The notes beneath the pieces are model-generated. The model saw only the letters and a program-made list of their open reading frames with translations, did not search any database and had not been told where the DNA came from. Both the position numbers and the translations under genes were made by a program. This document shows positions 10,073 through 24,711 of a DNA stretch of 64,000 bases, piece by piece. The stretch is from Tillus elongatus (lineage: Eukaryota > Arthropoda > Insecta > Coleoptera > Cleridae), in contig OZ023265.1 of assembly GCA_964006375.1 (NCBI GenBank), forward strand, positions 114,035,084 to 114,099,083, read 5' to 3'. Numbering within the stretch: position 1 is the stretch's first letter; each line of letters begins with the position of its first letter.

Positions 10073-11226
10073 TTATTTATTTATTTATTTTTTTTTTTTT
10101 TTATTTATTTATTTACTACAAATACTCAACGGGAATTATCCCAAATTAAGAGTATGAATACAATACATATCATACACTATAAAAATTAACATAGTAAAGT
10201 TCTACTAATTACCAAGCAGCGATGCAACGTGTCTCATCTCAGACTCACCACAACACAATATGTCTATTGACTGATGCACGCTGTTATAAATGGAGCACGA
10301 TCTGTACATCGGTGAGTTAAGCCTAACATTGGTCCTAGGTGGCGGTAGATAAAAGAAGTGTCTTCTAGAGTTGACTCTAGGGGTGTGAAAAAGCAGAGTG
10401 CGCAACAGTTCAGGACAGACGATCCTACTGTGCAGTAAATTATGTATCAGGGAGAGAGCAGAGTAAACACGCCTAGCCTGCAGAGACCCCAATGAGAACC
10501 TCTACAGTAAATCGGCCTGTGGTGTACCGGTAGCGGGATACACCCGATCCGCTCTGTATGCAAGGAACTTTACAAATCTCCGTTGGACACCCTAAAGAGC
10601 TCCTATATGGACGTCATACAGAGGAGACCAGACCACACAGGCATATTCCAGATGCGGACGCACATAGGCACAGAACAAGAGCCTCAAGGTGTCTGCATTA
10701 TGAAACGAACCGGAATTGCGAATAAGAAATCCGAGTGTCTTCGATGCCCTAGCAATAGCATGTTCACAGTTCTCCACGAATGAGAGTTTCGAGTCAAAGA
10801 CGACACCCAAGTCTTTAAAGGTTGCAGGTCTTAGAAGAGGCTGTCCATCCATGGAGTATGGGAACTCGATTACACGGCGGTTGAGCGTATAAGATTTTAC
10901 AACACATTTTTTAATATTCAGTGGGAGGTTGTTAATGGAGCACCAGTGTTGAACTCTACGCAAACATCTCTCAAGCACTGAACAATCGCAGAGACCAGCA
11001 ACGGATGAGAAGATTTTCACATCATCCGCATACAGAAGATGGGGTAATTCGATAACATCCGAAATATCGTTGATAAACAGATTGAACAGCAAGGGTCCCA
11101 GAACAGATCCCTGAGGAACACCTGATTCAGCCAAGACCTCCACGGACTGACACCCATGATAGTGGATAACACTAACTCGATCACGAAGATATGATTCCAT
11201 AAACTTCAGCAAGTTCAGTACATTCA

Positions 11227-11229
<3 letters not shown>
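10069..11229 (-). pseudogene. Jockey/CR1-like LINE, 3' half of ORF2 and tail
   Basis: Reverse transcriptase of a non-LTR retrotransposon. In one frame from 11229 to 10205 it reads RT motif B (SGVPQGSVLGPLLFN), motif C (LLYADDVKIF), the thumb (LPLNIKKC, DLGVVFDSKLSF), LEYACVVWSPLY and the C-terminal block TPRVNSRRHFFYLP..NSPMYRSC. Only two in-frame TAG codons (10592-10594 and near 10505) break it, so it is fairly young. Motif A and everything upstream are replaced by a TA array: a 5' truncation. The 3' tail is an (AAAT)n and A-rich run at 10069-10115. The endonuclease domain is absent. Confidence 0.88.

Positions 11230-11309
<80 letters not shown>
11229..11309. repeat. (TA)n array at the LINE 5' truncation
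   Basis: About 80 bp of TA adjoining the truncated LINE end. Together with the array at 10026 it brackets the LINE. Confidence 0.97.
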
Positions 11310-11314
<5 letters not shown>

Positions 11315-11341
11315 TACCACGAAATGCATTGATTATACATA

Positions 11342-11888
11342 TTTCTAGTTGTTAACGGATTTCAATTCCGAAAATTTGAATTCATATATAAAACATAACG
11401 TCCTTTCTACGTAAAATAATTTGGAGTCGATATAACTTCCGGTTTAACCAGAAGTAGAGATCAACTTTGTTGTTTTAAATAGAACACCCTGTATATTTTT
11501 GGGATATTTGGATTGTACATAAAATTCTGTGTGCACCTACGTCAACCATCCTTATCTACCTTCAATTGTTTCAAAATTATTCTGATTTTTTTAAATGTTT
11601 ATTCCTTTGCATTGAAATATTGAATATTTTTCTAGCTATTAACGTCTTTCAATTCTGAAAATTTGCATTCATAAATAAAACATAACGCCATTTCTACGTA
11701 AAATAATTTGGAGTCGATATAACTTCCAGTTTAACCGGAAGTAGCGATCAACTTTGTGTTTTTAAATAGAACACCTGTATATTTTTAACATATTTGGATT
11801 GTACGTAAAATTCTGTGTACACCAGCGTCAACTATCCTTATCTACCTTCAATTGTTTCAGAATTATTGTGATTTTTAATTATTATTTT
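11342..11888. repeat. Direct tandem repeat, 287-bp period
   Basis: The unit starting at CTAGTTGTTAACG (11345) recurs at CTAGCTATTAACG (11632). Shared words include ACGTAAAATAATTTGGAGTC and CTTATCTACCTTCAATTG. The second unit is split near its end by a SINE (11889-12232) and resumes at about 12233-12290. A third, more decayed piece (GCCTGTATATTTTTTACAT) is at 12490-12590. Confidence 0.8.
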
Positions 11889-12232
11889 TTCTTTAACGTC
11901 GGCCTATATTCGCGACTATGGTCAATCACCGACGCCAGGGAGCAGTTTCACCTCACTATCCTGGAAATTTTGCCGAACCTCCGCCTTTCTGTAAGGAGGG
12001 TAGGGATCTTTAACGTGCCCAACATCGCATGGACAAGGGACCAACGGCTTTACGCCCCCTCCGAAGGGCGGAACGTGCAGACATTAAACTTGCTCAAATA
12101 CAATTCCAGAACCTCGGTTGATGTTAATGTTACAGTTTGTACTGAAAAAGTGAAAGGAGTACCCTGGGATCGAACCCAGTACCCTTCGGTTCAGAGGCAA
12201 ACGTTCTTGTCCCTGAACCACCGAGGCTCTTA
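11889..12232 (-). mobile_element. tRNA-derived SINE, full-length copy
   Basis: Minus strand: the head reads GCCTCGGTGGTTCAGGGAC (A-box-like) and GGTTCGATCCCAGGGTACT (B box), a tRNA-like 5' region. It is followed by a body (AACCGAGGTTCTGG, CGGAACGTGCAGAC read in reverse, GATCCCTACCCTCC) and a 3' end CCGACGTTAAAGAAA. Pol III internal promoter elements are thus visible. It is inserted inside the second unit of the 287-bp repeat, and a TATTTTT-like duplication may flank it. Other copies are at 27.6, 28.0, 37.9, 48.2 and 54.6 kb. Confidence 0.85.
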
Positions 12233-12310
12233 TTTTTAAAAATAGTTATTCATTTGCATTGAGATATTGAAGCCATTCGTTGTCATTTATTTTTCATAAT
12301 TAAGAAGTAA

Positions 12311-12394
12311 AATTTTGTTGGTGGCTAGCACCAATATTAGGTTTGTAGACTGAATTTTGTTGGTGGCTAGCACCAATATTAGGTTTGTAGACTG
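12311..12394. repeat. Perfect 42-bp tandem duplication
   Basis: Two identical adjacent 42-bp units (12311-12352 and 12353-12394), containing GGTGGCTAGCACCAATATTA. Confidence 0.97.
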
Positions 12395-12986
12395 TACCTA
12401 GATTAATTGATCTCATTTATACAGTATGTTCATAATTTAATGGCGAATCAGAACAACTTCAAAGATGATCAAAAACTCATTTTTTCAAATGGAACAGCCT
12501 GTATATTTTTTACATATATGGATAGAAAATTTACTTTTACGTCGACTAGATATAGCATACCTTATACCTATCTGCGATAGTTTTCCTGTTATTAATGTTT
12601 TATTTTTTAGAAAGAGAAAATAGTAGATGGTTATGGCAATAATAATGTTGACAGTGTCAGCTATAATGGGTAATGTGTAATAAGCGAATAATAAAAAATT
12701 TAAATATTAGATCTTTTTTATTATTAGATTGTTTAAGAACATACAAACAAAACACGATTCCATTTGATAATTATAAGTAACGAGACATTAACAAACAAAG
12801 ATATGGATTATGGATATAATAATAAAAGCCAAAAATTAGATTAGGTAAATACAAATAGAATAATAGGGAACATTATAAGTGTGCGATATAACATCCTCGC
12901 GGTTGAATTCGGTACGCCTATTTGTATCTTAAAAAAGTGGACCGTGCACCAAAAGTTAGGTCTGTAAGTTAAAAGACAAAAAAACT
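12395..12986. other. No gene seen
   Basis: AT-rich. It contains the third decayed 287-bp unit near 12490-12590 and nothing else recognised. Confidence 0.5.
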
Positions 12987-13299
12987 CTGGACGCAGCAAG
13001 TGCGTTATGGTAGTGAATTTTCATAAAACTATTTTTTAATAGCAATAATGTGGTTTTTTTTAAGAAAGCAGGCATCAAATATGGTTACCAATATAATCTA
13101 TATAGTAAAAACAATGTGCCATGTTTCATCAAAATAACTTTATTGTTTGAAAATGTACAAAAATTTCCGAAAGTAAACTTAAACTGTTCCCGAAAAAACT
13201 AGTTTCTTGGTCAACCTTATAGGTTAATAGCAAATTGGGCTATTCAAATATTAAGCATTTGATCAAAATTCGCTACCATAACGCACTTACTGCGTCCAG
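12987..13299. mobile_element. Short inverted-repeat element (313 bp)
   Basis: Starts CTGGACGCAGCAAGTGCGTT and ends in its inverse (AACGCACTTACTGCGTCCAG). No coding capacity and no clear target duplication. Related copies at 15792-16029 and 46522-46828, and single ends at about 3500, 7220, 14120, 27580, 53540, 56790 and 56980. It repeatedly sits beside family X at the same internal site (after CATGCTTGTAAGAAA). Confidence 0.75.
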
Positions 13300-14906
13300 A
13301 ATTTTTTTCTTACAAACATGCATTATATTTCGATGGAAAATGCAAAAATGCAATAACATAAGGCGTGTTTGATTGAAAAAAAAAATTGTATCACCAACGA
13401 CTTATGGGCCACCCTGTGATTGTATAAATAATTTTTTAAGAAGTAGCTTAAGACACCCTATAATTAATATATACAAATTTTTTTCATATCTTGTATAATA
13501 ACAGATATATTGAGCTTTATTGATTTTTTTTACGAAAATTCTACAAAAATTATACACCATTAAACGATAAATTATATAGCTAAGACTACTGTCAAGCGTC
13601 AGAGAAAGGGTCTATTTGAAATGAATTTTCTGGAAACATTTTATTAAAATGAAGGACAATGACAACTAACACTTCAGGGTTTGTAAAACATTTTTCTTGA
13701 AACATTTTATTTCCATAGCCCGTATTAGATTCAAGTTCTTTTCATAAATGTTGCCAATTTTGACGTTTAAATCGCAACTTTGACGTTTTGTGAAAAACCC
13801 CAATTTAGTTTTCTTTAAATGCCTATAACTTTTTTGTCTTTTGACCTACAAAGCTAAATTTTGGTATATAGCTTACCTATAAGGATATAAACCCATGTGC
13901 CAAATGCAGGCATCTAATTGGGTTACCAGTATAACCTATATAGTAGAAACAATGTGCCATGTCTCATCAAAATAACTTTCTTGTTTGAAAATGTACAAAC
14001 ATTTCCGAAAGTAAACTTACAGTGTTCCCGAAAAAACTGGGTTCTTGGTCAACCTTATAGGTTAATAGCAAATTGAGCTATTCAAATTTGATGCATTTAA
14101 TGAAAATTCGCTTCCATAGCGCACTTGCTACGTCCAGAATTTATTTCTTAAAAACATGCATTATATTTTGATGGAAAATACAAAAATCCAATAAGGCGTG
14201 TAAAAAAAAAAGAGAATTTGTATCACCAACGACTTATGGACCAGCCTGTGATTGTAAAATATTTCTTTAAGATGTAGCTCAAGACACCCCCTAATTAATG
14301 TATACAATTATTTTTTTCGTATCTTGTAACAGATATATTGAACTTTATTAATTTTTGATGAAAATTCGACAAAAATTATATACCATTAAACGATAAACTC
14401 TACAGCTAAGGCTACTGCCAAATCATCAGAGAAATGATCTATTTGAAATGAATTTTCTGCATATATTTTAGTAAAATGAATGACAATGACGGCTGCATCT
14501 AACACTTCAGGCTTTGTTAAAGATTCTTCTTGAGACATTTTCTTTCCATAGCTTAGTTTCAGGTTCTTTGCCTAAATGTTGCCAATTTTGACGTTTTAAA
14601 TCGCGACTTTGAACTTTTGAGGAAAACCCCAATTTTTTTTTGAATACCCATAACTTTTTCTTTAACTTGCAAAGCTAAGTTGGTAGGTAATTTATCCATA
14701 ATGATATAAACCCACGCATCAAATTTGGTTGCTCTTACTTTGTTAATTCCGGAGATATAAATTTTTTTCGAAAGAAAACACAAAATTTTCCGGGAAAACC
14801 TGGACCCATTTTCCTGGCTAACGAACTTATCCAAGCCATTTGCAAAAGGAATTTATTCACCAAATTTAATCAAAATCGGCCCATTATTTTTTGAGTTATC
14901 GGTGTG

Positions 14907-15002
<96 letters not shown>

Positions 15003-15791
15003 TTTAACTGACCCCGGATATGTGTTCTGGGGGGCCTAATTACCGCTCATTTGAAGAAATTTTTTCAAAATTCAAAAGTCTCATCATTAGTGAATTTTTT
15101 TTAAAGAAAATTCACTAAAAAGTTATAGGCATTTAAAGGAAAAAAGATTGGGGTTTTCCACAAAACGTCAAAGTCGCGATTTGAATCGTCAAAATTGGCA
15201 ACATTTAGGCAGGGAACCTGAAACGAATACGGGTTATGTAGAGAAAATGTCGAGACAAGAGTGCTTTAGAAACACTGAAGGTTCAACTTCAACCATCATT
15301 ATCCATTTCACTAAAATATCTGCAGAAAATTAATTTCAAGAAGACCCTTTCTCTGATACTCTGGCAGTAGTTTTGGTTTAGTTTCAGTTTTTATCTGTTT
15401 ACATATATACAGGGTGGCGCATTTCTACGGTGAAGCTCAATATAATTAGTACTCACATTAGCTCTTAGCCTTCTTCGTCGAACTGGTGAGACCCAGAAAG
15501 GTGGAAAGCAACCGCATCTGCGAAGTTATACAAGTTCTGGTTTGTGGGCGTCGAATTTGGCGTTTTCACTTTTCAAAAACTTCAATATAATTGTTATTAT
15601 ACAAGATACTGAAAAAATTGTTCACGTTAATTATAGGGTCTCTTGAGCTGCATTTTATAAAATTATGTTGTCGATCACAGGATGGCCCAGAAGTGATTGG
15701 TGATACCTACAATATTTTTTTCGTGCATTACTTGTGTTATTGAATTTTTGCATTTTTCCTAGAAATGTGATGCATCTTTGTAAGAAAAAAT
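13300..15791. repeat. Family X dispersed repeat, several adjoining copies
   Basis: Non-coding. On the minus strand from 13300 to about 14900, with two successive copies (AAATGCAAAAATGC near 13340; GGTCAACCTTATAGGTTAAT twice, near 13210 and 14048). A plus-oriented copy runs from about 15000 (TGACCCCGGATATGTGTTC) through AAAACGTCAAAGTCGCGATT (15164) to ATACAGGGTGGCGCATTTC (15407). A TA array lies at 14909-14997. Short frames such as the one at 14834-14559 are chance. Confidence 0.7.
14909..14997. repeat. (TA)n array within family X
   Basis: Lies between TTATCGGTGTGATACA and AAAATTTTAACTGACCCCGG. The array at 35577 sits at the matching position of another family X copy. Confidence 0.97.
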
Positions 15792-16029
15792 CGACACGCA
15801 GTAAGTGCGTTTTCTCAGTTTTCTCAGAAAAATTTTAAGTTTATTTTCGGAAAATTTTTGTACACTTTCAGACATTAAGTTATTTTGATAAAATATGGTA
15901 CATGGTTTTTACTATGTAGGTTGGTTATACCAGTAATCAGATTGATGCCTGCTTGCATTAGAGAGACATATTTGCTATTCAAAACATTTTTATGAAAATT
16001 CACTTCAATAACGCACTTACTGCGTCCGG
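15792..16029. mobile_element. Short inverted-repeat element, deleted copy
   Basis: Ends CGACACGCAGTAAGTGCG and AACGCACTTACTGCGTCCGG are inverted, as at 12987-13299. The interior is about 75 bp shorter. Confidence 0.7.
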
Positions 16030-17265
16030 ACGGACTTTTTCATTTATTTCCCAACATTGAATTAAATCTGCAACGCCAATTGTGGAAAATGATGACAATT
16101 TAATTAGAAATAACAACCTGCATCCTGTATATATTGAGGTGTTAAAATATGATATAATGTATACCTAATTATTTAGAAATGTCAACTAGAAATTAAAGAT
16201 ATATTGCATCAACTATTTCCGGTGATATTTTTATTACTGCTTTGACCTTATGAATCTTTTTATTAACTCACGCGTAAGAATTTGGGATACATGTATACAT
16301 TATTTCCACTCAGGTTTCACTGGTCACACAGCTATTAAAACTAAAATATGTTGTACCATTTAATGTAATTTAAAACTAGAGACTAAATGTTAAAATTTGA
16401 TGTATTTTATGTATTTAGAAATCATCTTAAAATTCATCAGGCAATAAAGTACAAATAAAATATTGTATAACTGTAAAATAATTAAGTAGGTACACTCTTA
16501 AGCCTTATCTTTTTACCGAATAGTGTAAAATTTACTGTTTTTTGGTAGAAAAATACCAACTTTTGTGGTGGATAAAATTACTGGATAAATAAATAAATTA
16601 TTGGTTGTTAGGTCAGAATTCAAATAAAATGTTTATTATGACATGTGCTATGCCACGAGGATAATTTTTTTTTGTAGTTATACCTTTTTAAAACTATTGG
16701 CTGATTGGTATGGTTAATCAAGGTTAGTGTGATATAACAAAAAAATCAACTCTTATATAATGTAAATGATCATTCCACAGGTACACGAGAAATGAAGCTT
16801 CAACGAAAATTTGCGATTTCGTCCTGTTTTGTGTCATAATCTCAACTTCCCACAGCATTTTCAGACCTTCACCCTGTTGTGATACTTTTCCTGTATGTCT
16901 GAACTGGTATTTAAATCCCTTTTTTTACCTGAGGGTTCCAATGCAACGCGCAATTTGTCGCTGGAAAGTGGCAGCAACTATCGTGATAACTTCTAAGTGT
17001 TATGCCTCCAGTCAGTAATCCGTTATAGGAACGTTCCTATCACGGAGCAACCACCAAACTGGGGAATGGCGGCAACGTTGCAGCGCGGTATCGGGAACAT
17101 ATCCAGCTAAGTTCCAACATCGTAGCCTTCACGTAGCGACAACGTGACAAAACGGTAACGGCCACTATCGCGGGACTTATCACTAACTACCCTGTCTTGC
17201 GCTTCCTTTCTTTGTCTTGAAAATTATTCCACAGAACACTGTTTATTTCAAACTATCTTTGTCTT
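16030..17265. other. No gene seen
   Basis: AT-rich to about 16780, then locally GC-richer DNA (16800-17200) with repeated words built on AACGTTGCAGC and GGAACGTTCC. That style recurs at 19260-19990, so both may belong to one unclassified repeat spanning 16.9-20 kb. Confidence 0.5.
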
Positions 17266-18590
17266 TAATTCTCGTTCTATATATACTGGCGAGACAAGTC
17301 AACATTTATCATTAGATTTCTAATGCATTATATTTGGATGTCTTGAGTGTTTAAACCCAGTACATGCTTACTAACAAAATATAATGATTTCGGCATCCAT
17401 AAATTACGCCCCTTCAAGATTTGCAGTTTTTTATAAAAATTATATATCACGTAATACCGACATGCCAGATTATTATCTTCAAAGTGCTGAAATTTGTATT
17501 CTCATTTACTTTTCTATACACAAAACTAATATTTTTGTACAAATTTGCTGCGATGACTGCAAACATTAATTTTCCGATATCAATGGCGTCGTAAATCTTC
17601 ATCTACCAATACCATTAAAGTTGAATTTACTAAAATATGGAAATCGAACCTAGTTACAGCTTGTCTTTGGTGGCGAACACTGAAAAGCCGGAACTTTAAA
17701 GTTACTTTCACTAAAAGCGACCAGGTGGAATTATAACTCATCATTATATAGTTACTTTGAAGTAACGGCTATGCCGTAATCCATTCAATGATTGGTTTTA
17801 GTTCCCCTTGCCACTCTATGGTTTCAAATATAGAAGATATTTTGAAATTCTGTGCTTTGCCTGTCATCTATCACTTTATCTTAACAATGTTTTAGGCTGT
17901 AGTTTACATGTTTTATTTCAATTCTATAGATATTAGCGACACCACGAGTCAACATGAATAATTAAGCTTTCTGATGCTTTATATTTGGATGTGTTGAGTG
18001 TTTAAATCTCAACCGATGCAAGTTTACTGTCAAAATAAAGTGATTTGTGCATCCAAAAATTACGCGCCTTCGAAATTTGCAGTTTTTAATAAAAATAATA
18101 TATCACGTAATATACGACATTCCACATCATTACCTACAAGGTGCTGCAAATTGTATTCTAATTTACTATCCTGCACATGAAACTTGATTGTGTAAAAATT
18201 TTCGACTATAACTGCAAAAACAGCAATAAGTATTCTTTTAGACATTTATCCTAACAGTGGATAATGGCGTCGTAGATCTCCATCTACAAAAATGGCGTAT
18301 TTCAAAACAAACACTTTGAAGTAGTATTCACTAAAATATGGAACTTGAAAGTAGTTACAACTTGTCTGTGGTGAAGAATACCGAAAATTCGGAACTTTGA
18401 AGTTACTTTCACTAAAAACTACCAAATGGGACTATCACTCAACATTGTATAGTTAGTTTTCAGTAACGGCTACGTCTTAATTTATTAATTGGGTGTTTAT
18501 AGTTATATTTGCCTTCTATGGTTTCGAATAGAGTAAGATACTTTTGTCATTCTGTGCTTTGTCTGTCATCTGTCATTTTTTACTTGAAGT
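17266..18590. repeat. Direct tandem duplication, about 651-bp period
   Basis: TATTTGGATGTCTTGAGTG at 17331 recurs as TATTTGGATGTGTTGAGTG at 17982. The units continue in parallel through CATCCATAAATTACG/CATCCAAAAATTACG, the GTTACTTTCACTAAAA stretch and TTCTGTGCTTTGYCTGTCATC. Both are diverged and non-coding. Confidence 0.8.
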
Positions 18591-18599
18591 TTTTAGTTG

Positions 18600-19180
18600 A
18601 TGGCGTACATGCGTTTTTGTGTTTTGTACGGCATTACCGTTTTGAAATGGAAAGTGCTTTATGAAAAATTAAATAAAGTAAATTCAAACCATTTGATTTT
18701 AATATCTGTAATAGATTTGTAAACACACTGTGGCTTATTTTATGACAATGATACCATGTTCTATGTTGTTCCAATAGTTGTGAAGCGATAGAATATTGTT
18801 CTCGATCTTCACTATACCTAAAATTCATTGTCATCTTCAGGAGGGATGATGCAGTCACCCTCATCACAGTAACTGAGACATGGCTGGTATACTGTTTTAA
18901 AACAACTCTCCTCACTTTTACTAAATGTTTCACTGATGTTTGTTGACAATAATAGCGTGCTCATAACAGCATTATACTGTGTTAAACTGCTGTTTTCACC
19001 TGTTTTACTTTTCACTTTCCTGTAAAATGTAGAATGTCTGTAAAGTGTTGTTTGTTTCTGAAGTGACTTGCTTGTATTGATGTATGACATTATTATTGGA
19101 TCACACACATTGACACTACTAGACTTACACAACAGCATGTTGTGATGGAACAATCATCCTTTATAAATCAGTGTGAGTAG
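18600..19180 (-). other. Two overlapping unrecognised reading frames
   Basis: Frames of 111 residues (19153-18818) and 99 residues (18933-18634) overlap on the minus strand. The first ends in an acidic, Cys-containing stretch (CLSYCDEGDCIIPPEDD). I recognise no family. They could be one broken protein or chance frames, and there is no supporting context such as a splice site I trust. Confidence 0.25.
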
Positions 19181-19399
19181 TAGACAGTGGGGTTAAAAAT
19201 ACTTTATAGTGAAGTTGAAAGGTTAGTACTACTTTATAGTCGCCACGAATAGTAAAATTTACTTCTTCAGGTAGCGGAAACGTGACTGCCACCAGATATA
19301 TCACCAAGAAGTTCCACAGCTATAAGGTGTAATATGAAAGGGCCGGCAACGTTGAGGCGACTATTAATGCTACCTGAAAGTGGCTGCAACTTTGATGTA

Positions 19400-19975
19400 G
19401 CATTTCAGTAACACAAGATAGTTTCGGATACTGTCGTTTGCTACCTTCAATTTCCTGGAACTTTTGAGTCGTTCTGTGAGTAACGACGACGTTCCTAATA
19501 CCGTGAAAGCAACTAAGAAGTTGCGTAACTCTAAAGTAGTTATAAATGGTGAATATTAAGTAATTGTCATTGCTAATGTGTAATATAAAGTTATTTTCAC
19601 CAGAGTCGTAGAATTAGTGGCGATTACGTAATAAATACTCATTTCAAGTTCCGATCTCAGTTGCAATCACTTTGGTGCTAGTTGGGAAGGCAGTTTCGGG
19701 TACTGCGGTTGCTACCATCAAATTTCCGGTGGCTTTTGAGTCGTTCTATGAATAACGAAGACGCTCCTAGTACCTTGAAACCAGCTAAGAAGTCACGTAG
19801 CTTTAAAGTAGTTATATGTGATGATTGTTGCAAAATTGTCACTGTTAATGTGTAATATAATTATTTGAAACACAGTCATAAAACTAGTGGCGATTACGTG
19901 ATAACTACTATTTCTAAATTTCGACCTCAGGTGCCATCACGTTGGTGCTAGCTAGGACAAAAGTTGTACTTTCCA
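19400..19975. repeat. Direct tandem duplication, 272-bp period
   Basis: CTTTTGAGTCGTTCT at 19461 recurs at 19733. The units share GTTGCTACC, AGTGGCGATTACGT and CACTTTGGTGCTAG/CACGTTGGTGCTAG. Non-coding and moderately diverged. Confidence 0.8.
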
Positions 19976-20679
19976 AGAGTGCAATCAATCCAACCCCATT
20001 TTTGCAAGGCTATTTTTTATTAAATTCGGATTTAATAATTTTGGATCAAATATACACATCCTGGTTAGGTAGTTAGTCTCTTCAGAGACAACGTATAATA
20101 TATTACATTACACTTACTAACAAAAACCCAGAGCTATACCTAGTTGTATATGCTTTTGTGAACCTTGAGACCTTTTCCTTTAGGTGAGTTAAAACACGTG
20201 TGTGAGTTTTGCTTATGTGAACTACTAAGCAGATTAACATACCTTATTTTGCTCAAAATATCTGCATTCCACGTCTAGATGCAGCTGTAATTTTTTCTGA
20301 GCATGCAAATTTGCTGACTTTCTCAATGGCGGAACCATCATTTGAAACAGTATGCTGGTTTTGGCATTTTTTCTTAGGTAAATGTTTACATAATAATGGT
20401 TTTAGGTCCAACTTTCTGGGTTTCTGCTTTGAGGCGCGACAGAGCGAGCATGTCACTTGTTTTCTTGTAATATGAGGCAAATGTCGTCGGCCTAATGTAA
20501 ATGTGTCAGTCTAACATTTATAGACCATTGAGAACCTTGCCGTTCGACAAAAACCTTTCGAAGGAAAGGTCGTAGCCAGATTTTAAATTTTTTTATTCGT
20601 AGAGGTCCTCTGTGCTCCAGAAACTCAAGCATCCCTTACTGTTTCTTAACCAATCACATTTTAACTGGCAGTTAAAAAT
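19976..20679. other. No gene seen
   Basis: One 75-residue frame (20480-20253, minus) contains two Cys-x2-Cys-like bits but matches nothing I know. Confidence 0.45.
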
Positions 20680-21090
20680 ATAAACCACGAATTGGAAAGA
20701 CAACTAAATCTGACGAAAATAGCGCAGTTGGCGTTATAGGTGCGCTAGTTCTTAGCCCGCATGTAAGTACCAGGCAGCTTGCTAGAGGTGCTGGACTGAG
20801 AAAAAAATAAGTTGTGAATATATTGCACTTGAACAAATTTCATTCATATCACATTACAATGCACCGAGAGAACCATACGGATAAGATTTTTAAATTTGCG
20901 TTAGATTTTGCAATTGGATCACCAAACAAATGCAAAGAAATAACAGATTCCCAAACATTGTTTTTTTTTCTGACGAGGCAACTTTCAATAATTGTTGTCA
21001 AGTAGAATTTTAAGTTATTCCTTATCAGTAAAAAATTAGATATAATCCTCAAGATTGGTACTCTAAGACTTCGCACAAATTTGGGCGTGT
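20680..21090 (+). pseudogene. Tc1/mariner-type transposase relic
   Basis: Middle part of a DDE transposase, with stops. Around 20755-20850 it reads LSPHVSTRQLARGAGL, then HLNKFHSYHITMH, the second helix-turn-helix and linker of insect mariner-like transposases. Around 20960 a frame gives FFSDEATFN, the first catalytic Asp block. No second or third catalytic block was found downstream and no inverted repeats were located. Clearly dead. Confidence 0.65.
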
Positions 21091-21199
21091 CTCGAAGTTC
21101 CTTTCGGCTATTTGAAATTTTACAGCCTTGCCACTTTCTATTCCAGAATCAATTATTAAATTAAATGGGTTGAACAAGTTAAATGAAATAAATATTCTG

Positions 21200-21202
<3 letters not shown>

Positions 21203-21275
<73 letters not shown>
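21203..21275. repeat. (TA)n array
   Basis: About 73 bp of pure TA between AATATTCTGT and ATTAATGCAAATG. Confidence 0.97.
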
Positions 21276-21280
<5 letters not shown>

Positions 21281-21379
21281 TGCAAATGAATAATAAAATG
21301 AGTAAATCCAGTAAATAGTTATTACTTCCACATCGTCACAACGTGTTGAAGTATCTGGAAGAAAATAATTTTATTGTGT

Positions 21380-22130
21380 CTTAAACGGCGTAAAAGGTAT
21401 CAAATAACAAGATTTCGGAGCGAAATTTGTTTTTGCCTGTCGGTCTGTTGGTGTGTATGTCTGTCTGTTTGTAGCCCCGATAACTTTAGATAGAACGAAG
21501 TGAGATATCGTCTTCAAATTTGGTATACAGTTAGCAATCGACAAGCGAACGGTTCGAATTGTTCTTCGGGGGTGATTTGGTGAAATTTGACATTTTTTTC
21601 GTTAAAACTCGAGTAATATAACGTTTTAGGGTTTATTTATTAGCAAACTTTTAATTTCATCAAACATCTGGTATTCTGTGCTGAAATTAGATTAGGGGTT
21701 GAATGTGTGAGGGTGGAATATTGTTGACAAAAATTTCGAAATTTTTATTGTTGATAAAACGGCGCAAAAAGTTTCAAACCATATAGGAAACGTGATTCTG
21801 TAGCGAATTTTTTTGTATGTCTGTTGGTCGGTCGATCTCGGTTTGTCGGCATGTACGTCTGTCTGTTAATAGGTGCACAAGCTTTCGAACGAATTGAGAT
21901 ATCGTCTTCAAATTTGGTGTCCAGTTAGCACCTGACAGAGGAACGCCTCAAATTGTTTTTGGGTAAGATCGGTTCGGGGGGTAGGGGATAAATAAGGGGT
22001 GAGTTGGTGAAAATTGACTTGATTGATATAACGTTTCAGAAGTTTATGGGTACAGGAATAGAAATATTTTCTTTGTGGACAAATCATGAGCCCTAAATTC
22101 AATCGATGAAAATGTCTTTCTGCAGAGAAT
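21380..22130 (+). repeat. Interspersed repeat with internal duplication (copy 1)
   Basis: Contains GTATGTCTGTCTGTTTGTAG and GAGATATCGTCTTCAAATTT; the latter recurs 394 bp later (21502 and 21896). A second copy of the whole unit, with the same internal duplication, is at 62985-63790. No protein recognised. Confidence 0.8.
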
Positions 22131-22318
22131 AAATCATCGCAGCTATGTGGAAGTTATGATACGATTTACAGCACTATTTTTTTATTCGCTAAGTGAATTA
22201 CTATTGTACTTTGAACCATAATCCTTCATGACTATAATACAATATAATCATTATTATACTTATTAATCACAATTTGCCCGTACTTTGAAACATAACCCTT
22301 GTCCTATAATGTTTTTAT

Positions 22319-24569
<2,251 letters not shown>

Positions 24570-24711
24570 CAAGATAAGATAAGATGCCCATAAGAAACGC
24601 AGTATTATTCTTTTGTTTTAAAATGTTTCCAGGACAACGAATGTCAAACATTCATTCAGTGTCAACAGTTTTGAAACATTAGTAATTTAGTGTCAACAGT
24701 TTTTGTGCAAA

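Noticed and set aside
12150..12232. A tRNA gene on the minus strand
   Set aside because: A and B boxes are present, but the cloverleaf is not closed, the sequence continues into a shared body and several dispersed copies exist. It is a SINE head.
18634..19153. A host gene exon
   Set aside because: No recognisable domain, two overlapping frames of similar length, and repeats on both sides. Listed only as unknown.
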